A DNA stretch of 35,618 nt, taken from CAVAVT01 sp963592185. Its GTDB lineage: Bacteria; Bacillota; Negativicutes; Selenomonadales; Selenomonadaceae. Of the stretch, positions 25,290 to 32,597 are shown one piece after another; position 1 is the stretch's first letter, and each line of letters opens with the position of its first letter. The translations under genes were made by a program, and so were the position numbers. The stretch spans positions 1-35,618 of the forward strand of contig CAVAVT010000015.1 of the NCBI GenBank assembly GCA_963592185.1. Reading direction: 5' to 3'. The notes under the pieces are model-generated. The model searched no databases, was not told the DNA's origin, and saw nothing but the letters and a program-made list of their open reading frames with translations.

Positions 25290-25370
25290 AATGAATCAAT
25301 CTTCCTTTCGTGAAGTGCAGCAGAGCCGCTTCTATCGGTCCACGGCCCCGGCCCCCTGTAAAGGTCCAGC

Positions 25371-25757
25371 CTATACAATTGCTGCACTGTCGATATTGGT
25401 AAAAATATTATTCTTTGCACTCATACCATCCATGGCGGTAATTACCTTTCGGTTTTCAACACTTACAACCAATGCGATATCATCCATGTATATCAGCGAT
25501 TCTCTGGCACCCTTCTGAGCCATTTTTTCAACAGTATCATCCAGTTTCTCAAGCTGCTGGGAGCTTAGGCTGAGACTTCTATCCTGCAGCCGCTGAAGTG
25601 CGTGCTGAGAAAAGCTTACCTTTTTCTGGGTGTCTGCTAAAATATCCGCAAAGGATGTTCCTGTTGTTTTCTGGCTGTTTTGATATGTGCTGCCAACTGA
25701 GGTATTGCCGAGCGGTAATATGGGCTGAGTGTTAAAATATATCCGTGTATCAGCCAT
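25371..25757 (-). CDS. Flagellar operon protein, TIGR02530 type
   Basis: A 128-residue protein commonly found between flgD and flgE in Gram-positive flagellar operons and described only as a flagellar operon protein (TIGR02530). The conserved block is about residues 45-115: VSFSQHALQRLQDRSLSLSS, then a run of helix, then DDIALVVSVENRKVITAMDG. The N-terminus is Gln/Thr/Ser-rich and lacks a signal peptide, consistent with a cytoplasmic or type III-exported protein. AGGAGG lies 10 bp before the ATG. Its role is not established; position suggests hook assembly. Confidence 0.88.
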   Translation of the reverse strand: MADTRIYFNTQPILPLGNTSVGSTYQNSQKTTGTSFADILADTQKKVSFSQHALQRLQDRSLSLSSQQLEKLDDTVEKMAQKGARESLIYMDDIALVVSVENRKVITAMDGMSAKNNIFTNIDSAAIV

Positions 25758-25784
25758 ATCACATATTCCTCCTGCTTATGTGTT

Positions 25785-26294
25785 TTATGAACCAGATCCT
25801 ACTCTGGTGATATCAGAAATAGCAACACTGTAGGTATTCCCATCGGAATTAACAACTAAGGTTGGTGAACCATCGGAAATACTTACTCCGGCAATTGTAC
25901 CCTCTAAAGTTGTTTTATTCTCGTAGGACTGACCGTTGTCTCCAGTAACAGTTGTAGATGTCTGCCACTGAATCTCCTTGCCAATCATGTTGCTGAGCTG
26001 TCCCACCAGCAAGCTTGTATCCATGTTTTCCACAAGACTTGAAATGCTGCTAAGAGAGTCAGCCACATTGGTCATCTGCTCCAAAGCTGAGAACTGTGCA
26101 AGCTCTGCAAGATACTCACTATTGTCCTGGGGATCCAAGGGGTCCTGATACTCCATCTGAGTTACCAAGAGCTTCAAAAAGGTTTCCTTATCCAGAGCGC
26201 TGGAAGCTGTTGTTGAAGATGCTGTGCTTGCACTGTAAGTCGCCGCATCATAGGTAACTCCATTGACTGTAATTGTATTGAGTGAATTAGCCAT
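25785..26294 (-). CDS. flgD: Flagellar hook capping protein FlgD
   Basis: A 169-residue hook-cap protein that guides FlgE polymerisation. The N-terminal FlgD signature (ALDKETFLKLLVTQMEYQDP through LDPQDNSEYLAELAQFSALE) spans about 31-77, followed by helix MTNVADSLSSISSLVENMD, then a beta-rich C-terminal part. A longer frame begins with GTG at 26312, but that codon lies in the ribosome binding region (GAGGGAAG), which is well spaced for the ATG at 26294. It is about 27 bp after fliK. The protein is short compared with enteric FlgD (about 230), as in many Gram-positive species. Confidence 0.94.
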   Translation of the reverse strand: MANSLNTITVNGVTYDAATYSASTASSTTASSALDKETFLKLLVTQMEYQDPLDPQDNSEYLAELAQFSALEQMTNVADSLSSISSLVENMDTSLLVGQLSNMIGKEIQWQTSTTVTGDNGQSYENKTTLEGTIAGVSISDGSPTLVVNSDGNTYSVAISDITRVGSGS

Positions 26295-26321
26295 TTTCTT
26301 CCCTCTTTTCACTGGTAAAAA

Positions 26322-27713
26322 TCATACCCGGTAATCTACACCCTCTTCGTAGTTAATAGCTTCCGTGGAGGTTTCCACAGAAATCTGCTCCATATCATCC
26401 TCCAAGACATCCATGTCCAGCTTGCTGTGACGGGCCGCATTGCTCTGCTGCTGCTGATATTCAGACTGGGACTGTCCGCCCTGCATCAAACCATCACCAA
26501 GACCGGAATAAACTTCAACGTTGTTGACCTTAAGCCCCTGATTTTCAAGGTCCTGCTTCAACTGAGCCATTGAGGATTCGATTATGGCACGAACCTGGGC
26601 ATTATCTGACTGGAATGTGGCATTTACAGATCCATTCCCTGTAACAGAAATCCTTAAGGTAAGGTTCCCCAGATGCTCCGGACGAAGTCTGATTACCATT
26701 TCGGTATTTTCCCCTGAACGAATCAGCCTTGCCTGGTCTACAATCTGCTTGGGAATGTCATAGTCGGTTCTTCCCTGCTGGGTTTCCTGAACCTGCTGAG
26801 TCTCCGCATCCATGGTTTCAATTGTCTGCTGAAAAGCAGATATTCCGGAATTATTCTGGAATGGTGTCTGGACTGCTGGCTGCTCTGCTGACTCCGATAG
26901 ATTTTCACTATTTGAAAAGGCCTGCCCCCCTTGCTGGAAGGACTGCTGCGCCTCCAGCAGATTTGCCTTCATCTGCTGGCCGGTGGTATTTGGCTGAATC
27001 AAATTATCGTTCTGCACAATCTCCACCTTGGCATCGCCTAAAAGGTTTCCCATTGTAGACTTTGCTGAATCAGAAATCTCTGCTGTATTGCTCTGAAGCA
27101 CGGGTTGAGCATCCATCTGGCCTTTTAAGACAGCGTTCTGATTCGCAGCTATTTCCTGCCCAAGAGTCTGAACCAATGCTTCTGTGTTTTCAATACCTGC
27201 TGCTGTGTTCAGACCGTTTTGAGAAATTGAGCTGGTACCGGACTGATTTTGAATCAATGCGGTATTTACTCCTGTCAGCATTTCCAAAAGCTGATTGTCC
27301 TGTGTCCCTTCAGCTGAGTTTTGGGAATTGCCCATAAGAGCCTCGATACTGTTTGATATCAGCCTTGTATCCGCCGAAAGCTTTGAACCTTCATTGGAAT
27401 TTAAAGTCAGATTCTGACCATCGGTCTGTTCCATCGATGAAGTCATCTCATCAGCTGTGGTCCCAGCATCTTCGTTGGAATTTTGCTGTGCCGATGCAAT
27501 AGCCGCTGAAATAGGGTCCTTTACAGCCTCATCAGCACTGACAGCATCCTCATTGGAACTCTTTTCAAGCACATTGCTGAAGTTGTCCTTATTGTGGGAT
27601 TTATTTGATGTGATCCCGTCTATCGCTGACTTTTTTAGAGATTTTCCACCGCTTCCAGAAACATTCTTTTGAGCTGAAGCTGTGTTAAGGGACATAATGT
27701 TTGACGTATTCAT
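26322..27713 (-). CDS. fliK: Flagellar hook-length control protein FliK
   Basis: A 463-residue secreted ruler. The long middle (about 20-320) is low complexity, rich in Gln, Asn, Ser, Ala and Glu, as expected of FliK. The conserved C-terminal Flg_hook domain (about 325-415) has MVIRLRPEHLGNLTLRISVT followed by QSDNAQVRAIIESSM and LENQGLKVNNVEVYSG. I chose the ATG at 27713; an upstream TTG at 27731 is inside the ribosome binding site AAGGGAGGTG. The gene follows a hairpin-containing spacer after the MotE-like gene and precedes flgD, the standard order. Confidence 0.93.
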   Translation of the reverse strand: MNTSNIMSLNTASAQKNVSGSGGKSLKKSAIDGITSNKSHNKDNFSNVLEKSSNEDAVSADEAVKDPISAAIASAQQNSNEDAGTTADEMTSSMEQTDGQNLTLNSNEGSKLSADTRLISNSIEALMGNSQNSAEGTQDNQLLEMLTGVNTALIQNQSGTSSISQNGLNTAAGIENTEALVQTLGQEIAANQNAVLKGQMDAQPVLQSNTAEISDSAKSTMGNLLGDAKVEIVQNDNLIQPNTTGQQMKANLLEAQQSFQQGGQAFSNSENLSESAEQPAVQTPFQNNSGISAFQQTIETMDAETQQVQETQQGRTDYDIPKQIVDQARLIRSGENTEMVIRLRPEHLGNLTLRISVTGNGSVNATFQSDNAQVRAIIESSMAQLKQDLENQGLKVNNVEVYSGLGDGLMQGGQSQSEYQQQQSNAARHSKLDMDVLEDDMEQISVETSTEAINYEEGVDYRV

Positions 27714-27741
27714 ATTTTCACCTCCCTTCAATGATTTATAT

Positions 27742-27769
27742 ATATTCAGGGAACTTATCCCCGGAATAT
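27742..27769. repeat. Intercistronic hairpin between the MotE-like gene and fliK
   Basis: ATATTC (27742-27747) pairs with GAATAT (27764-27769), and GGGAA with TCCCC inside it, giving about 11 bp with one mismatch around loop CTTA. On the plus strand it is followed by CTTTTT; on the minus (flagellar) strand it has no U tract. It directly follows the MotE-like stop, so it may protect that mRNA 3' end or, on the other strand, stop antisense transcription. Confidence 0.55.
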
Positions 27770-27773
27770 CTTT

Positions 27774-28391
27774 TTACTGTCTGGAAATTCCACCCTGTAG
27801 CTGAAAATCCTCTGGAACCTGAATTCTCTTTGGCGGACCTGCATACATGATTTTAGTGATTCTTGCAGCCTTATCTGGGTCAAACTTTGCCAGCACAGCG
27901 GAAGCCTGTCCCTCATCCATTTTCTGAAGTATGGATATTGCCACACTGTCTTCAAGATTATTCATGATATCCGCTGCTTCTTCAGGCTTCATTTCATTGT
28001 ACAGCCTTGCAAGCTTTGAAATACGCTTTTTCTCAGCCTGTTCCCTCTCATGCTTTTCCTTGTCAAGCTCAGCCTTGGTGATTTTTACAGGGGGAGACTC
28101 TTCCTTCTTCATTTTCTTCTCGTCCGTCTTTGCTTCTTCCTTTAAGGAATCCTCCACAGACTTCTTGGGAACTGGTTTCACAAAATACTCGCCAATTATA
28201 GGCATATCATACAGGCCCAGCTTTTCATTAACCTCACTTGTATCAAAAATTCTTAGATAAATTCCCAGGAAAAAACCTCCAGCCAGCAGGGCAATCAGCA
28301 GAATTATCATCACAAGCCTTTTTAAAATACGCTTTTTCCTGCCAGGCTTCTTTTCCCTATATTCATCATTATTTTCATTGGGCTGTGCCAT
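27774..28391 (-). CDS. MotE/YlxF-like protein (MgtE N-terminal-type domain)
   Basis: A 205-residue single-pass membrane protein. A basic cytoplasmic N-terminus (KKPGRKKRILKRL) is followed by a membrane segment (about 27-48), a Lys/Glu-rich coiled coil (about 75-130), and a compact MgtE_N-like domain (about 130-190; LYNEMKPEEAADIMNNLEDS then VAISILQKMDEGQASAVLAK). This is the layout of YlxF in Bacillus subtilis and of MotE, a periplasmic chaperone for the stator protein MotC in Sinorhizobium. AGGTGA precedes the ATG. A stator or rod-assembly role is inferred from family and place between fliJ and fliK. Confidence 0.87.
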   Translation of the reverse strand: MAQPNENNDEYREKKPGRKKRILKRLVMIILLIALLAGGFFLGIYLRIFDTSEVNEKLGLYDMPIIGEYFVKPVPKKSVEDSLKEEAKTDEKKMKKEESPPVKITKAELDKEKHEREQAEKKRISKLARLYNEMKPEEAADIMNNLEDSVAISILQKMDEGQASAVLAKFDPDKAARITKIMYAGPPKRIQVPEDFQLQGGISRQ

Positions 28392-28415
28392 TATATCACC
28401 TGCCTTGATTTCGTC

Positions 28416-28970
28416 TTAGCGGTAAAGGTCAAGAACCTTATCCACATAATTCTGTGTTTCCTTATATGGCGGAACGCCGTTGTATTCCTTTACAGCATTA
28501 GGTCCGGCATTGTATGCCGCCACAGCCTTCCTTACATCTCCCCCAAAAGTCTCCAGCAGTCCGTGGAGATATTTTGCGCCGCCCTCCACATTCTGCCTTG
28601 CATCGTAGGGATTCACTCCAAGGGATGCTGCAGTGTCCGGCATAAGCTGCATGATTCCCACAGCTCCTGCTGAGGAAACAGCTGACTGATTGTAGTTTGA
28701 CTCGGTTTCAGCTATTGCGGAAAGAAGACTTGGATCCACATTGTACTTCCCGGCAGCTGTGCGAATCATATTATCGATTTCACTTTCTCCGGTATTTCCT
28801 GCTGCAGGTACAGCCCCGGATATGCCGCCGGTCTGAGTCTGCCCGGTCTTCATTGCCTTTTCCAGCTCAGCTCCAAACTGATTTTGATAGGATATTTCCG
28901 GCTGCATTCCTATTTTCTTTTCTATATCGGAAATTCTTTGAAGAACTCCTGTTATACCGTCAAGATTCAT
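28416..28970 (-). CDS. Lytic transglycosylase (SLT domain) of the flagellar operon
   Basis: A 184-residue murein hydrolase. The SLT domain (about 65-184) has catalytic Glu90 in AETESNYN, then GAVGIMQLMPDTAASLG, AAYNAGPNAV and a final NYVDKVL. The first 60 residues have no hydrophobic signal peptide; instead there is an amphipathic helix (GVLQRISDIEKKI) and a Gln/Thr/Gly-rich linker. Its ATG overlaps the fliJ stop by 4 bp (ATGA), so it is firmly part of the operon. The likely job is opening peptidoglycan for the rod, the task of the FlgJ muramidase in enterics, and its export may run through the flagellar apparatus. That export route is inferred, not seen. Confidence 0.92.
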   Translation of the reverse strand: MNLDGITGVLQRISDIEKKIGMQPEISYQNQFGAELEKAMKTGQTQTGGISGAVPAAGNTGESEIDNMIRTAAGKYNVDPSLLSAIAETESNYNQSAVSSAGAVGIMQLMPDTAASLGVNPYDARQNVEGGAKYLHGLLETFGGDVRKAVAAYNAGPNAVKEYNGVPPYKETQNYVDKVLDLYR

Positions 28971-29431
28971 GGATTATCACCTGTCCTCTTTCTACGGGAA
29001 TTAAGCTGCAGGCCTATTTCATCCAGCATTTTGGATTCCTCCTGAAGAGCCTCCTCATTATATTGCTGAAGCTTCTTTTCCTTGAGCTGTTCTATGCTTT
29101 TAAGCTTATTCATAATATCCAGAAGCTCCTGCAGTGCCTTCTGCCTGTCTGAAATGCTCTGCAGTATCATTTGCTGCTGCATCTCAATCTGTTCACGCTT
29201 CCATGCGAAAAAGCTGTTAAAGGTCATCAGTGTTCCCACTGTAATATTTTTCTTTTGAGTAAGTCCTTCGTAATCCTTGTGGCCCTGCTGCATCTCATCC
29301 ATCAATATTGTAAGATGTCGTTTCTGGTCCTCAAGCCTCTGGGTGCATTCTGCAAATTTCACCTCCGCCTTGTCCTTCTTTATTCTTGTGACCTTAAGCA
29401 GGGTTTCCAGCTGAAATTTGAAACGCTTCAC
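28967..29431 (-). CDS. fliJ: Flagellar export chaperone FliJ
   Basis: A 154-residue, almost entirely helical coiled-coil protein that links the ATPase FliI to the gate FlhA. It begins MKRFKFQLETLLKVTRIKKD, the usual FliJ opening, and continues with long heptad stretches rich in Gln, Lys, Glu and Leu (KALQELLDIMNKLKSIEQLK). The start codon is GTG at 29429-29431, with AGAGGG suitably upstream. It lies 15 bp after fliI and overlaps the transglycosylase gene. Confidence 0.93.
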   Translation of the reverse strand: MKRFKFQLETLLKVTRIKKDKAEVKFAECTQRLEDQKRHLTILMDEMQQGHKDYEGLTQKKNITVGTLMTFNSFFAWKREQIEMQQQMILQSISDRQKALQELLDIMNKLKSIEQLKEKKLQQYNEEALQEESKMLDEIGLQLNSRRKRTGDNP

Positions 29432-29446
29432 GATGCTTCCCTCTCA

Positions 29447-30760
29447 CTATGATATGGATTCCAGCTTTTCCACTGTCTGCTGGAAGCTGTCGGCCTCAAA
29501 TATCCCCTGACATAAAAATTCATTTATGGAATCTATCTTTTCCACCGCTTCATCGATTTTTTCACTGGAACCCTTTACATAAGCTCCTATGTGTATCAAA
29601 TCTTCGGCTTCCCTGTAAACCGCCATTAAAGCTCTCATATTTCTAGCTGAAGCGTTGTGTTCCTTTGTCACCACATCTCCCATGACACGGCTGACACTGG
29701 AAAGCACATCTATAGCTGGGAAGTGGTTCTGGGCGGCGATGTTTCGAGAAAGAACAATATGACCGTCAAGGATACTTCTAACAGCATCTGCAATCGGCTC
29801 ATTCATATCATCACCATCCACCAAAACGGTGTAGATTCCTGTAATAGAACCCTTATTGCTTGTACCAGCCCTTTCCAGAAGTCTCGGAAGCATTGCAAAT
29901 ACTGAGGGGGTATATCCCTTGGTTGCCGGTGGTTCTCCAACTGTCAGCCCAACTTCACGCTGTGCCATGGCAAATCTTGTAACGGAGTCCATCATAAGCA
30001 CTACCTTATGGCCCTTGTCCCTGAAATATTCAGCAATGGCTGTGGCTGTCATTGCTCCTTTGATGCGGACCAATGCCGGTTTGTCAGAGGTTGCTACCAC
30101 CACAACGGAACGCTTGAGACCTTCCTCGCCTAAATCTCTCTCGATAAAGTCCCTGACCTCACGTCCACGCTCACCCACCAATGCAATAACGCTGATGTCC
30201 GCTTCGGTATTCCGTGCAATCATGGAAAGCAGCGTTGACTTTCCCACGCCGCTTCCTGCCATAATTCCAATACGCTGTCCGGACCCCATTGTTATCAAGC
30301 CATCTATAGCACGAACTCCTACATAAAGTGGCTCGTGTATCCTTGGCCGGTTCAATGGAGGCGGCGGATCCGCCTGCAGTGGATACTCCTCCTTGCAGAG
30401 AAGCGGACCCTTTCCATCCATTGGATTTCCCAGACCGTCAAGCACCCTGCCCAAAAGCTCTTCACCAACCCTGACCTTTAATACATTCTGGGCGGAAACC
30501 ACCTCGCAGCCAGGACCTATTCCCTGCATTTCACCAATGGGCATAAGAAGCACATTGCCTTCACGGAAGCCAACCACCTCGGCTGGTATTGGCTCCACCC
30601 CGGGAAATCTTGATGCTACATAACAAAGCTCACCAATGCTTACATTAGGACCCTTGCATTCTATGACCAATCCGATAACCTGAGTGACCTTTCCGCTCAT
30701 CTTGATTACTTCACAGTCGTTAATTGCAGTTTTAAATTTATCAAGATTTACTTCAATCAT
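29447..30760 (-). CDS. fliI: Flagellum-specific export ATPase FliI
   Basis: A 437-residue ATPase of the F1-beta family that drives export. Walker A is AGSGVGKST at about 168-176; the Walker B region is KVVLMMDSVTRFAMAQRE, followed by the export-ATPase signature GYTPSVFAMLPRLLERAG. RILDGHIVLSRNIA-like and HFPAIDVLSSVSRVM segments are also present. GAGGTA lies before the ATG. It comes 30 bp after fliH, its negative regulator and partner, and 15 bp before fliJ. The protein has full family length. Confidence 0.97.
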   Translation of the reverse strand: MIEVNLDKFKTAINDCEVIKMSGKVTQVIGLVIECKGPNVSIGELCYVASRFPGVEPIPAEVVGFREGNVLLMPIGEMQGIGPGCEVVSAQNVLKVRVGEELLGRVLDGLGNPMDGKGPLLCKEEYPLQADPPPPLNRPRIHEPLYVGVRAIDGLITMGSGQRIGIMAGSGVGKSTLLSMIARNTEADISVIALVGERGREVRDFIERDLGEEGLKRSVVVVATSDKPALVRIKGAMTATAIAEYFRDKGHKVVLMMDSVTRFAMAQREVGLTVGEPPATKGYTPSVFAMLPRLLERAGTSNKGSITGIYTVLVDGDDMNEPIADAVRSILDGHIVLSRNIAAQNHFPAIDVLSSVSRVMGDVVTKEHNASARNMRALMAVYREAEDLIHIGAYVKGSSEKIDEAVEKIDSINEFLCQGIFEADSFQQTVEKLESIS

Positions 30761-30790
30761 GGGGTATACCTCATTTCATGGGAGCATAGA

Positions 30791-31579
30791 TTATTTGGAC
30801 ATAACCTCTTGTATAGCCCTTTTTACAGCTTCCAGCTTTGTGGAAAGCTTTGCATCAACTGTACCATTGGGAGTTTCCAGCAAACAGTCCCCTTCAGATA
30901 GGCTTTCATCTGAAACAACGGAAAGTCTTGCATTGCCTTCCAGTAGTGACTGAAACTCCATTCTTGCCATATCCACAAGGTCATAGGCTCCGGGAGCCAC
31001 ATGCACAACAACATCTGACTGAGATTTTACCTTTAAAAGAGCCTCCCTTACCAAAGGAAGGATTACCTGTGGAACGTCGATAAAATGCTGTGGCAGGATT
31101 TTTGACACAATGCTCAGAGCCATTTCGGCTATTTCATTTTCCGCCTCAGAAACATACTGTCTGGACTCCTGCTGGGCTTTGTTCAATATATCGCTGGCAT
31201 GGTTCTTTGCATCATCAAGAATATGCTGCTGTTCCTTCCTGATTTGCTCTTCCCCTTCCTGACGGCCCAGGGAAAAACCTTCATCATGACCAGCTTTTCT
31301 AGCCTCTTCCTTAATTTTTTCAGAATCAAGTCTTGCTAAATCCAGTATTTCATTTTGCTGTTTTATGGCTTCCTGCTTCATTATCACGCAGGAAAGCTCC
31401 GCTTTTTTCAAAAGTTCAGCAGCCCGTTGCTCTTGTTCACGAATATAGGCGATAATATTTGCCTGAGACTCTTCGTCAAGCTGCAATGGTTCTGATGAGG
31501 CTTCATGCGGCTTTGGCTGTGGTACCTCAATGACACGTGTATTCTGCTGCCACACAGCAGCCTGTATTACCTTAGACAA
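30791..31579 (-). CDS. fliH: Flagellar assembly protein FliH
   Basis: A 262-residue regulator of FliI and part of the stalk linking the ATPase to the C ring. The N-terminus has Trp10 in AAVWQQ, in line with the tryptophans of enteric FliH that bind the gate or C ring. Long charged coiled coil runs from about 40 to 150, with Gly-x3-Gly-like spacing less clear than usual, and the C-terminal globular part (about 160-262) resembles V-ATPase subunit E (ALSIVSKILPQHFIDVPQVI). The start is TTG (31577-31579), overlapping the fliG stop by 8 bp; GGTGA in fliG is the nearest purine-rich site. Confidence 0.9.
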   Translation of the reverse strand: MSKVIQAAVWQQNTRVIEVPQPKPHEASSEPLQLDEESQANIIAYIREQEQRAAELLKKAELSCVIMKQEAIKQQNEILDLARLDSEKIKEEARKAGHDEGFSLGRQEGEEQIRKEQQHILDDAKNHASDILNKAQQESRQYVSEAENEIAEMALSIVSKILPQHFIDVPQVILPLVREALLKVKSQSDVVVHVAPGAYDLVDMARMEFQSLLEGNARLSVVSDESLSEGDCLLETPNGTVDAKLSTKLEAVKRAIQEVMSK

Positions 31580-32591
31580 TCATTTCGTCACCCTTTCCAT
31601 GAGCAATAGTAATCTCGCCTCTATCCTCCAGGGTACGAATGACATTGACAACCTTCTGCTGCGCCTCTTCAACATCACGAATCTTAACAGGACCCATGTA
31701 TTCAATTTCCTCACGCAGCATGTCTCCGGCACGCTTGGACATATTCTTGTACACCTTGGCTGCTACCTCATCCGGTGTAGCCTTCAGCGCAAGGGACAAG
31801 TCCTTCTGGTCCACTTCTCTGAGCACCAGCTGCAGTGAACGGTCGTCCAAGGTAACAATATCCTCGAATACAAACATGAGACGTTTGATTTCCTCGGTAA
31901 GCTCCGGATCGTCCACTTCCATGGTTTCGATGATGGATTTCTCTGTTCCACGGTCCACACGGTTCAAGACTTCTACAATTGCCTTTACACCGCCAGCTGT
32001 GGTGAAATCCTGAGTAACCAGAGCAGAAAGCTTTCTCTCAAGAACACGCTCAACCTCATGCAGGACATCCGGAGAAGTTCTGTCCATGGTGGCAATTCTC
32101 TTTGCAACCTCTGCCTGACGTTCTGGAGACAGGGATGAAATAATGGTTGCCGCCTGATCTGGGTCCAGATATGCCATAATCAGTGCAATGGTCTGGGGAT
32201 GCTCATTCTGTATAAAGTTAAGCAGCTGTGACGGATCTGTCTTGTGCAGAAAGTCGAAGGGACGAATCTGCAGACTGGTGGTAAGACGGTTGATAATGCT
32301 TGCCGCCTTTTCCGCACCAAGTGCCTTTTCCAGCACGCTCTGTGCATATTCCAGTCCGCCGGTTGAAAGATAGCTCTTTGCCATAGCCATCTGGTAAAAT
32401 TCGCTGATTACTGCCGCCTTCTGTTCTGGAGTAATGGATTTCTGATTTGCAATCTCAAGGGTGAGCTTTTCTATCTCATCATCATTCATATGCTTGAACA
32501 AAATGGCTGAGTATTCCGGTCCCAAGGTTATGAACAGTATTGCTGCCTTTTGCTGATTTGTTAATTCCGAACTGGATCCATACATATCCAT
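31572..32591 (-). CDS. fliG: Flagellar motor switch protein FliG
   Basis: A 339-residue C-ring protein that contacts FliF, FliM and the stator. The N-terminal domain includes KAAILFITLGPEYSAILFKH; the middle domain has the EHPQ motif in NEHPQTIALIMAYLDPDQAA; the C-terminal domain (about 235-335) holds the charged torque helix region, DDRSLQLVLREVDQKDLSLA and MSKRAGDMLREEIEYMGPVK. GGAGGA at the end of fliF is well placed for the ATG at 32591, 6 bp beyond the fliF stop. It overlaps fliH by 8 bp. Confidence 0.97.
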   Translation of the reverse strand: MDMYGSSSELTNQQKAAILFITLGPEYSAILFKHMNDDEIEKLTLEIANQKSITPEQKAAVISEFYQMAMAKSYLSTGGLEYAQSVLEKALGAEKAASIINRLTTSLQIRPFDFLHKTDPSQLLNFIQNEHPQTIALIMAYLDPDQAATIISSLSPERQAEVAKRIATMDRTSPDVLHEVERVLERKLSALVTQDFTTAGGVKAIVEVLNRVDRGTEKSIIETMEVDDPELTEEIKRLMFVFEDIVTLDDRSLQLVLREVDQKDLSLALKATPDEVAAKVYKNMSKRAGDMLREEIEYMGPVKIRDVEEAQQKVVNVIRTLEDRGEITIAHGKGDEMIV

Positions 32592-32597
32592 ATCAAA

